A stretch of DNA of 20,591 bases from Anaerolineae bacterium (lineage in GTDB: Bacteria > Chloroflexota > Anaerolineae > J102): the NCBI GenBank assembly GCA_026992375.1, contig JALXAF010000229.1, positions 1 through 20,591 on the forward strand, written 5' to 3'. Below the pieces are notes generated by a model. It was not told the origin of the DNA. It did no database searches and worked only from the letters and a program-made list of their open reading frames with translations. The position numbers were made by a program, and so were the translations under genes. Below are positions 1 to 5,810 of this stretch, one piece after another (the first letter of the stretch is position 1; every line of letters starts with the position of its first letter).

Positions 1-111
1 AAGTAATCAGTGATCAGTTATCAGTAATCAGTGGAATTCTGCGAAGCATCTGCGAAAATCTGCGTTCTCATTTTCATCGGTATCGGCGCGGGCGTGCCCG
101 CCGTCGGACTG
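1..111. repeat. Dispersed repeat module A, copy 1
   Basis: This stretch matches positions 2025-2135 in the same orientation with a single difference (position 102 C versus 2126 T). It opens with a run of short related words built on ATCAGT, followed by words built on TCTGCG. It ends in a GC-rich arm around 85-105 containing GGGCGTGCCC. The two copies lie on either side of the GH1 gene. No coding potential is apparent. The nature of the repeat (non-coding dispersed element) is inferred from copy number in this window only. Confidence 0.8.
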
Positions 112-230
112 TTCCGTAAATAGAACGCAGATGACGCAGAAAAAGTTGATCTACGCAGATAAAAACAGATAAAATCAAAACAATCTGCGAAAATCTGTGT
201 GCATCAGATGTTTCTGCGTTCCATTTTCGT
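112..230. repeat. Dispersed repeat module B, copy 1
   Basis: It aligns without gaps to 1863-1981 at roughly 87 percent identity by eye. It is made of TCTGCG/CGCAGA words in both orientations, so it has weak self-complementarity. Its first bases (TTCCGTAAATAG) recur again at about 1718. It directly abuts module A on the left and a 28-bp module C (230-257) on the right. It has no coding role that I can see. Confidence 0.75.
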
Positions 231-257
231 TCGTTATGTGGTGAGCAATCGCTCATG
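230..257. repeat. Dispersed repeat module C, copy 1
   Basis: These 28 bp are identical to 1828-1855 in the same orientation. The copy lies immediately past the stop codon of the GH1 gene (stop at 265-267 on the minus strand). The matching copy lies beyond that gene's start. The pair is therefore a direct repeat around the gene. Confidence 0.75.
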
Positions 258-264
258 CAACTGT

Positions 265-1617
265 TCAGTCTTCGAAACCGTTTTGGGCGATGACCTGGCT
301 GTACCACTTGCCGCTTTCCTTGACAATGCGCTGCTGGGTCTCGTAATCGACATAGACGACGCCAAATCGCTTGGTATAACCGAATGACCATTCGAAATTA
401 TCCATGAGAGACCAGACGAAGTAGCCGCGCAACGGCGCACCGCACTGGATGGCGTCGTGAGCGGCTTTGAAATGCTCTTTCAGGTAAGCCAGACGCCGAT
501 CGTCGTGGACGTGGCCTTCTTTGCACACCTTGTCGGGGAAGGCTGCGCCATTCTCGGTGATGAAGATGTTGGCGGGCTGATAATCGAAATGCAGACGATT
601 GAGCAGGTGGAAGAGGGAGCGGGGAGCGACTTCCCAGCCCATCTCGGTGAATTCTGCATCATCGGTGATGATGGTGCGGGGCAGGTTATCGGGCGAGGAG
701 TCGCGGGCCACGGTGCGGGTGTAGTAGTTGACGCCCAGAAAGTCGATGGGCGCAGCAATGACGTCCATATCGCCTTCTTGCATGACATTCACCTGTACGC
801 CATGGACTTGCTCGAACCACTCGATGGCGTCCGCAGGATAGCGCCGCCCGAAAATCGGGTCCAGGAACCAGCGGTTGAGGAACCCATCCATCTCCCGGGC
901 CGCCCGATAATCCATGGGGCTGGGCGAAGCGGGAACCACGTCGGTGAGGTTGAGGGTGATGCCGACATCTGCATTCTGGCTGTTGGCCCGAATTACAGGC
1001 GCTGCCCAGCCATGCGAAAGCAGCAGATGATGCGCTGCAGCCACTGCCTGCTGAAAATCCTGAACACCCGGAGCGTGAATGCCCATGCCGTGGCCCAAAA
1101 ATGCCGCCACCCAGGGCTCGTTGTGGGTGATCCAGTGCTTCACCCGGTCGCCCAGGCGGGCGCTGACCACATTAGCGTAATCCACAAAAGCCTCGGCCGT
1201 GGAGCGGACGGGCCAGCCTTCCTCATCCTGCAACGCCTGGGGCAGATCCCAGTGGTAAAGGGTGACGAAGGGCGCGATGCCGCGGGTTAGCAGGCCATCC
1301 ACCAACCGGTCATAGAAATCCAGGCCCGCTTCATTGACATTTCCTCGGCCTTTGGGGACGACGCGGCTCCAGGCAATGGAGAAACGGTAGGCTTGCAAGC
1401 CCAGCTCTGCCATCAAATCCAGGTCTTGCTTCCAGCGATGGTAATGATCGCAGGCGACGTCGCCCGTCGATCCGTCGGAGATTTTGCCGGGCGTGTGCGA
1501 AAATCGATCCCAGATGGATTCCCCCTTGCCATCTTCGTTCCAGGCGCCTTCGATTTGATAAGATGCTGTCGCCGCTCCCCAGAGAAAACCCTGGGGGAAG
1601 GTGATTTTTACTGTCAT
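265..1617 (-). CDS. GH1 family beta-glucosidase
   Basis: This 450-residue protein is a complete glycoside hydrolase family 1 enzyme, a retaining TIM-barrel enzyme that hydrolyses terminal beta-linked glucose or galactose from oligosaccharides or glycosides. The N-terminus FLWGAATASYQIEG (residues 11-24) is the family signature and helps bind the sugar. The acid/base glutamate is E167 in THNEP (164-168). The nucleophile is E355 in ITENG (353-357). The WSLMDNFEW segment (402-410) forms the aglycone side of the pocket. Length fits the family. No signal peptide is visible, so it should be cytoplasmic and act on imported sugars. The ATG at 1617 has no good Shine-Dalgarno sequence, but the family N-terminus starts right there. 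A LacI-type operator lies about 37 bp upstream, which suggests sugar-induced expression. No sugar transporter or repressor gene is next to it. The exact substrate cannot be told from sequence. Confidence 0.95.
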   Translation of the reverse strand: MTVKITFPQGFLWGAATASYQIEGAWNEDGKGESIWDRFSHTPGKISDGSTGDVACDHYHRWKQDLDLMAELGLQAYRFSIAWSRVVPKGRGNVNEAGLDFYDRLVDGLLTRGIAPFVTLYHWDLPQALQDEEGWPVRSTAEAFVDYANVVSARLGDRVKHWITHNEPWVAAFLGHGMGIHAPGVQDFQQAVAAAHHLLLSHGWAAPVIRANSQNADVGITLNLTDVVPASPSPMDYRAAREMDGFLNRWFLDPIFGRRYPADAIEWFEQVHGVQVNVMQEGDMDVIAAPIDFLGVNYYTRTVARDSSPDNLPRTIITDDAEFTEMGWEVAPRSLFHLLNRLHFDYQPANIFITENGAAFPDKVCKEGHVHDDRRLAYLKEHFKAAHDAIQCGAPLRGYFVWSLMDNFEWSFGYTKRFGVVYVDYETQQRIVKESGKWYSQVIAQNGFED

Positions 1618-1653
1618 GTTTTTGGGTCCGAGAAGGGAGGTTCAATATCGTGG

Positions 1654-1667
1654 TGCAAGCGCTTTCA
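1654..1667 (-). promoter_or_regulatory. LacI/CcpA-type operator upstream of GH1 gene
   Basis: On the minus strand this reads TGAAAGCGCTTGCA, a near-perfect palindrome around a central CG. It fits the operator pattern of LacI-family repressors (cre-like TGWAANCGNTNWCA) at 13 of 14 positions. It sits 37 bp upstream of the GH1 start codon, where a repressor would block transcription. A TTGAAA that could serve as a -35 element overlaps it, but no convincing -10 follows at proper spacing. Regulation by a LacI-family sugar-responsive repressor is inference; the repressor gene is not in the window. Confidence 0.6.
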
Positions 1668-1729
1668 ATACATCAGATCACCTGACTCTGTGAAAATCGA
1701 CGCCCGATGATTTGCTGTTCCGTAAATAG

Positions 1730-1811
1730 CGTCATTTCGAGGGAGCGCAGCGACCGAGAAATCCCCTTGCAGACGAGGAGATTCCTCCTCCCTACGGTCG
1801 TCGGAATGACG
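1730..1811. repeat. REP-like imperfect palindrome
   Basis: The outer arms CGTCATTTCGA (1730-1740) and TCGGAATGACG (1801-1811) are complementary except for one G-T pair. Inside them CGACCG (about 1751-1756) pairs with CGGTCG (about 1795-1800), and AAATC pairs with GATTC. The whole can fold as a long interrupted hairpin. The wording resembles dispersed intergenic palindromes found in many bacterial genomes. It lies between the GH1 start and the class V aminotransferase stop, inside a gap with other repeats. Confidence 0.65.
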
Positions 1812-1827
1812 TAGCAAGATATTTTCA

Positions 1828-1855
1828 TTCGTTATGTGGTGAGCAATCGCTCATG
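1828..1855. repeat. Dispersed repeat module C, copy 2
   Basis: It is identical over 28 bp to 230-257. In this copy module C precedes module B (1863-1981), whereas in the other locus it follows B. The modules have therefore been shuffled relative to each other. Confidence 0.75.
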
Positions 1856-1862
1856 ACGACTG

Positions 1863-1981
1863 TTCCGTGAATAGAAAGCAGATGACGCAGAAAAGGCTAA
1901 TCTACGCAGATAAAATCAGATAAAATCAGGGTAATCTGCGATAATTTGTGCGCATCAGAGGTTTCTGCGTTCCATTTTTGT
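1863..1981. repeat. Dispersed repeat module B, copy 2
   Basis: It aligns without gaps to 112-230, with about 15 substitutions counted by eye. It is directly preceded by module C and followed, after a short unrelated segment, by module A at 2025. It appears non-coding. Confidence 0.75.
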
Positions 1982-2024
1982 CCGTATCGGCGAGCCGCCG
2001 CTCATGTCGCCTGCTATGAAAATA

Positions 2025-2135
2025 AAGTAATCAGTGATCAGTTATCAGTAATCAGTGGAATTCTGCGAAGCATCTGCGAAAATCTGCGTTCTCATTTTCA
2101 TCGGTATCGGCGCGGGCGTGCCCGCTGTCGGACTG
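2025..2135. repeat. Dispersed repeat module A, copy 2
   Basis: It is the same 111 bp as 1-111 with one substitution. The near identity suggests a recent duplication or ongoing gene conversion compared with module B, which has diverged more. Confidence 0.8.
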
Positions 2136-2209
2136 CTATGAAAATAGAATGATCGCTGGTTGCTGAAAGGTTGGCAAATCCCACGTTGGGCGAATCTGCA
2201 ACGGACGCG

Positions 2210-2244
2210 ATTCGTGATGCGTGACGACCTCACGCATCACGAAT
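2210..2244. repeat. Perfect 15-bp inverted repeat, 5-nt loop
   Basis: ATTCGTGATGCGTGA (2210-2224) and its exact reverse complement (2230-2244) flank the loop CGACC. It lies about 90 bp past the stop of the class V aminotransferase gene, so it could fold at the 3' end of that transcript. There is no T-tract on either side, so a standard intrinsic terminator is unlikely. The adjoining CACGCATTACG repeats part of the arm. Confidence 0.7.
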
Positions 2245-2335
2245 CACGCATTACGGGCTTGGCTTCCCACGCCGTCCTGGCCGCGTACCATTTTCATCGG
2301 CATCGGCGCGGGGGCGCATCGGCGGCGAAATATGG

Positions 2336-3775
2336 TCAGCAATACTGATCTCCGTCGGCGGCAATGGCTGTGCGGTCTTTGAAGGATGTGAGGAAGGTGA
2401 GGAAATGAACAATATCCTCGAAACTGCTGGCTAAACCCAGCGAGGCCCGCACCGCGCCGCTAGGTTTGCTGCCCAGACATTTGTGATACGCGTTCACATC
2501 GAAAACCCCATCAATGGTGGCCTGTTTGACGCATGTGCGCACTTGCTCCGAGGTGATCTCAAGGCTGAACTCGCCCGCGCCGGGATTACAAAAACATCCC
2601 GCTCGGATGGAAATGCCCTCTTTGTTGGCCTCGGCCTCTACTAATTGATAGGGGAAGAACGCACCGTCGGGGTCTGTGAGATTGAAGGCGATGGTTCCGC
2701 CGCGGGCTTTTGTATCGGTGGAACCGTATATGCGCACCAAAGGCGCGCCGTTGCTATGGGAAAGCTGTTGCATTTCATCCAGCAAATATTCTACCAACGC
2801 CATCACCCGATGATGAATGTGGTCTACATCCAGGTCAGACATCAGGCGCAGGCCCATGCTGATAGCGGGCAGGCTGAGGTAATTGGGCGTGCCATCCTCG
2901 AACGCCTCATGGTTTTTGGCCAGGATGTAAAGATCGGCTTTGGTGGAAACCAGCCGCACTGTGCCGCCGCCAAACCAAGGTCGTTGCAGTTTGTGCAGGG
3001 CTTGTTTGCGGGAGATGAGCGCGCCCACGCCCGTGGGATAGCCGAATATCTTGTAGAAAGAGATGGGAACGAAGTCGGGATGCACCTGGCTGAGATCTAA
3101 TCGGTTGGTGGGAACGAACGCTGCTGCATCCAGAATGACGTCATAGCCCAGATCCCGCGCCTGCTCGATCCATTCCAGCGGGTGCTGGACGCCCGAGAAG
3201 TTGGATTGGGCGGGAAAGGCGAACAGGTTGGGTTTGGTTTCGTCCCGGTGCGCCAGATAGGACTTTATCTCGGGAGCGCGTAAGGTGTGCGGGTCCAGCG
3301 GGATGTAGGAGATGTGCGCGCCCTTGTGGCGGGCGAATTCACGAATGCCATGCACCGAATTGTGATTATCGGCCACCAAAGTGAAATGGCTGCCCGGCTG
3401 AAAGGGATAGCTTTCGCCCACTAACTTTAGAGCGCCGCTGGCGTTGGGCGTGAAGACGACATCGTATTCATTCGGATCGGCCCGAAAATAGTTCAGGACA
3501 TCGGCCCGGGCCTGTTGCATGAGGTGGGTTGAGGCCAGAGATGTGGGATTTTGCGAATGCGGATTGCCCAGCACCCTCTTCTGCAAAAAATCCGCGTGAT
3601 CTTGCACCAAGCTTTCGGGATACAGCCCGCCACCAGTGTAATCCAGATAAACGTGCCCCTGTTGATCCAACCGTTTGTATTCTCGACGCCGCAAGGTGTT
3701 CAGGAGGGGGATGCTGTCGAATGCTGGATACCGTTTCAGAAAATCGGCAAATCGATGGGATTGTTGTGTTTTCAT
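2336..3775 (-). CDS. Class V aminotransferase, Moco sulfurase-like
   Basis: This is a PLP-dependent fold-type I enzyme of the class V (cysteine desulfurase/NifS) group. The segment SFYKIFGYPTGVGAL carries the Schiff-base lysine (K259 counted from an upstream GTG at 3826, K242 from the ATG used here). ILDAAAF supplies the PLP-ring aspartate. RAGCFCNPGAGE contains the cysteine pair typical of the aminotransferase domain of molybdenum cofactor sulfurases (ABA3/MOCOS). The MOSC domain of those proteins is absent: the chain ends about 80 residues after the cysteine motif. The likely chemistry is removal of sulfur from cysteine, but the acceptor is unknown. Two starts are possible. GTG 3826 gives 496 residues and ATG 3775 gives 479. 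Neither has a Shine-Dalgarno sequence, and the extra N-terminal residues do not look conserved. A candidate promoter lies at 3854-3883. No neighbouring Moco genes are seen. Confidence 0.85.
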   Translation of the reverse strand: MKTQQSHRFADFLKRYPAFDSIPLLNTLRRREYKRLDQQGHVYLDYTGGGLYPESLVQDHADFLQKRVLGNPHSQNPTSLASTHLMQQARADVLNYFRADPNEYDVVFTPNASGALKLVGESYPFQPGSHFTLVADNHNSVHGIREFARHKGAHISYIPLDPHTLRAPEIKSYLAHRDETKPNLFAFPAQSNFSGVQHPLEWIEQARDLGYDVILDAAAFVPTNRLDLSQVHPDFVPISFYKIFGYPTGVGALISRKQALHKLQRPWFGGGTVRLVSTKADLYILAKNHEAFEDGTPNYLSLPAISMGLRLMSDLDVDHIHHRVMALVEYLLDEMQQLSHSNGAPLVRIYGSTDTKARGGTIAFNLTDPDGAFFPYQLVEAEANKEGISIRAGCFCNPGAGEFSLEITSEQVRTCVKQATIDGVFDVNAYHKCLGSKPSGAVRASLGLASSFEDIVHFLTFLTSFKDRTAIAADGDQYC

Positions 3776-3853
3776 TGTATTGAGTTGGATATCATTATGA
3801 GGAGCGGGTTTTGCAAAATGCGTCACAATAGACCAGGACGGTCATTGGGAGAC

Positions 3854-3883
3854 ATTATCGCACTTTTCTCTCGTTTCAAGCAA
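3854..3883 (-). promoter_or_regulatory. Candidate promoter of class V aminotransferase gene
   Basis: Read on the minus strand, TTGCTT (3878-3883) and GATAAT (3854-3859) are separated by 18 bp, a sigma70-like arrangement. Transcription would start near 3846, upstream of both candidate start codons. It lies back to back with the plus-strand promoter at 3937-3966. Confidence 0.4.
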
Positions 3884-3936
3884 AGACGAGTGGCTGTCAG
3901 TCTTACGCCAAAAAGTGCGGATTGGCGCCGCGAATT

Positions 3937-3966
3937 TTGTCAAAATCTTTGGCGATGTGGTATATT
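3937..3966 (+). promoter_or_regulatory. Sigma70-like promoter upstream of gdhA
   Basis: TTGTCA (3937-3942) and TATATT (3961-3966) are separated by 18 bp. The predicted start is near 3973, which gives either a leader of about 350 nt before gdhA or a separate RNA ending at the hairpin at 4215-4254. A weaker second -10-like element (TATAAC) lies near 4038-4043. Confidence 0.5.
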
Positions 3967-3972
3967 GCTTTC

Positions 3973-4262
3973 GTAGACGCACCTCACCCATCCCTGTGCG
4001 TCCAAAAGTGTAGCGTGACAATGACGTTTCGCTTAATGACTATAACTGCCTCTGCAATTGCACAGCTTTATCCTGGGAAGTGCCATGGCGGCATTGCTCA
4101 ACAGGTTTCGCGCACCCTGCCTCTGATGTCGCTGAGGCGGGTGTTTTCGCGTGGAGGGAGCGTTGTTGGCGAGACGTCGAGGCGCGATGCCGTATTGCTT
4201 TCGTCGAACAGAAAACCCGGCGACCAGGCATAGGGATATGCCTGGTTGGCGGGTCTTCTTTT
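3973..4262 (+). ncRNA. Candidate structured leader or small RNA before gdhA
   Basis: Between the promoter at 3937-3966 and gdhA lies about 290 bp without a convincing gene but with several nested complementary segments. GACGCAC (3976-3982) pairs with GTGCGTC (3996-4002) right at the predicted 5' end. CGGCAT (near 4090) pairs with ATGCCG (near 4187-4192) and encloses a hairpin in which CACCC(T)GCCTC pairs with GAGGCGGGTG. A terminator-like hairpin at 4215-4254 closes the region. The rod shape with an internal bubble could suit a 6S-like RNA or an attenuating leader controlling gdhA. I recognise no known riboswitch family, so this is a hypothesis from folding by eye. Confidence 0.35.
4215..4260 (+). 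terminator. Terminator-like hairpin upstream of gdhA
   Basis: ACCAGGCATA (4223-4232) pairs perfectly with TATGCCTGGT (4237-4246) around the loop GGGA. The stem continues outward through one mismatch to ACCCG (4215-4219) and CGGGT (4250-4254). It is followed by a T-rich tail (CTTCTTTTT) and preceded by AAAA. It could end a small RNA or act as an attenuator 65 bp before the gdhA start codon. Confidence 0.6.
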
Positions 4263-4324
4263 TCGAATACACCAACACTTCAACCCTTTTCAATCCTGTG
4301 TAACAAAAAAGGAGAACAAACAAA

Positions 4325-5674
4325 ATGGACGCTTTCCTGGAATACGTGCAAGCACGTGATCCCAACCAGCCGGAGTTTTTCGAAGCGGTGATGGAGGTTT
4401 ACGAGTCCATCAAGCCTGCCCTGGATCGCCATCCCGAGTACCGTCAGGCCAAGCTGCTGGAGCGCATTGTGGAACCCGAGCGGGTGGTGATGTTCCGCGT
4501 GCCGTGGATGGACGATGCTGGTGAAATTCACGTCAATCGCGGCTTCCGCATCGAGATGAATAGCGCTATCGGCCCTTACAAGGGTGGCCTGCGCTTCCAT
4601 CCCTCTGTCAACCTCAGCATTCTCAAGTTCCTGGCCTTCGAGCAGGTCTTCAAGAATGCTCTCACCACTTTGCCCATGGGCGGTGGCAAGGGCGGCTCCG
4701 ATTTCGATCCCAAAGGTAAGTCCGACACCGAGGTGATGCGCTTCTGCCAGAGCTTTATGATGGAGTTATTCCACCACATCGGCCCGAACACCGACGTGCC
4801 CGCGGGCGATATCGGTGTAGGCGGCCGCGAAATCGGTTTCCTCTTCGGCATGTACAAGAAGCTGCGCAATGAGTTCACCGGGGTGCTTACGGGTAAAGGC
4901 CTGAACTGGGGAGGCAGCCTCATTCGTCCCGAGGCCACCGGCTATGGCGCGGTGTATTTTGCCGATGAGATGCTGAAGACCCGCAACGACACCCTGGATG
5001 GCAAGGTGGCGTTGGTTTCGGGCGCTGGCAATGTGGCCCAATACACCATCGAAAAGCTGTTGGACTACGGTGCCAAGCCTGTCACCGTCTCTGACTCAAG
5101 CGGTTACATCTATGACGAAGAGGGCATCGACCGTGAAAAGTTGGCCTACATCATGGAGCTGAAGAACGTGCGTCGCGGCCGCATCAAGGAATACGCCGAG
5201 AAGTATCCCAACGCGGTGTACACCCCCGTGGATCCCAGCCTGGATTACAACCCGCTGTGGAATCACAAGGCTGAGCTGGCCTTCCCCAGCGCCACCCAGA
5301 ACGAGATCAATGGCAAGGACGCCCAGCATCTCATGGATAACGGCGTCTTCGTCGTCTCGGAAGGCGCGAACATGCCCTCCACGCCCGAGGCCATCGAAAT
5401 CTACAAGCAGCACAAGATTCTCTACGGTCCGGCCAAGGCCGCAAATGCGGGCGGCGTCGCGGTCTCCGGCCTGGAGATGTCGCAGAACAGCCTGCGCCTG
5501 CAGTGGAGTCGCGAAGAAGTGGACAATCGGCTGCACAACATCATGATCGCCATTCACCGTCAGGCCTGGGAGACCGCCGAAGCTTATGGCGTGCCCGGTG
5601 ACCTGCAGGTGGGCGCCAACATCGCTGGCTTCGTCAAAGTTGCCGACTCCATGTTGGATCAGGGCCTAGTTTGA
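4325..5674 (+). CDS. gdhA: Glutamate dehydrogenase (NADP type)
   Basis: This 449-residue protein is a full-length hexameric glutamate dehydrogenase of the E. coli GdhA type. It interconverts 2-oxoglutarate plus ammonium and L-glutamate with a nicotinamide cofactor. The substrate-binding signature is GPYKGGLRFHP (83-93, K86), and the catalytic lysine is K122 in PMGGGKGG (117-124). The proton-transfer aspartate is D162 in PAGDIGVGGREIG. The Rossmann fold begins at VSGAGNVA, and the following SDSSG is usual for the NADP-using group. The C-terminal helix region AIHRQAWETAEAYG is typical. Start ATG 4325 has AAGGAG at 4309-4314. The gene stands alone, with a strong terminator just after it and an unusual structured leader before it that may regulate nitrogen assimilation. 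Cofactor choice is inferred from family resemblance. Confidence 0.96.
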   Translation: MDAFLEYVQARDPNQPEFFEAVMEVYESIKPALDRHPEYRQAKLLERIVEPERVVMFRVPWMDDAGEIHVNRGFRIEMNSAIGPYKGGLRFHPSVNLSILKFLAFEQVFKNALTTLPMGGGKGGSDFDPKGKSDTEVMRFCQSFMMELFHHIGPNTDVPAGDIGVGGREIGFLFGMYKKLRNEFTGVLTGKGLNWGGSLIRPEATGYGAVYFADEMLKTRNDTLDGKVALVSGAGNVAQYTIEKLLDYGAKPVTVSDSSGYIYDEEGIDREKLAYIMELKNVRRGRIKEYAEKYPNAVYTPVDPSLDYNPLWNHKAELAFPSATQNEINGKDAQHLMDNGVFVVSEGANMPSTPEAIEIYKQHKILYGPAKAANAGGVAVSGLEMSQNSLRLQWSREEVDNRLHNIMIAIHRQAWETAEAYGVPGDLQVGANIAGFVKVADSMLDQGLV

Positions 5675-5697
5675 TCACCATTCCCGCCTCAAAAACC

Positions 5698-5727
5698 AAC
5701 CCCCGTCTCGGTCGAGGCGGGGGTTTT
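5698..5727 (+). terminator. Intrinsic terminator of gdhA
   Basis: AACCCCCGTCTC (5698-5709) pairs with GAGGCGGGGGTT (5714-5725) through 12 bp including one G-U, with loop GGTC and the tail TTTTG. It starts about 24 bp after the gdhA stop codon. Because the A/T ends are symmetric it may also work for transcripts from the right (thiP side). Confidence 0.85.
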
Positions 5728-5810
5728 GTGTAGTGCCTCGCGTAACTGCTTACTCAACAAGACATGAGGTGGGGAGATATGTTCGGCCACGTCCCCCGCA
5801 AAATGCCCCC

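Larger units (their letters stand above)
1618..2335. other. Repeat-rich intergenic gap
   Basis: This 718-bp gap has no convincing gene on either strand. It holds the LacI-type operator, the REP-like palindrome, module C (1828-1855), module B (1863-1981), module A (2025-2135), the perfect hairpin at 2210-2244 and a partial echo of the GC-rich arm of module A at about 2290-2320 (ATTTTCATCGGCATCGG and following). Short open frames here are built of the repeats and look non-coding. Confidence 0.7.

Noticed and set aside
457..1290. 277-codon plus-strand open frame
   Set aside because: It is entirely antisense to the GH1 gene, whose catalytic motifs are intact; no ribosome site and no recognisable domain.
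3922..4233. 103-codon plus-strand open frame before gdhA
   Set aside because: No ribosome site, overlaps the promoter and hairpins, mixed composition; more likely non-coding leader or RNA.
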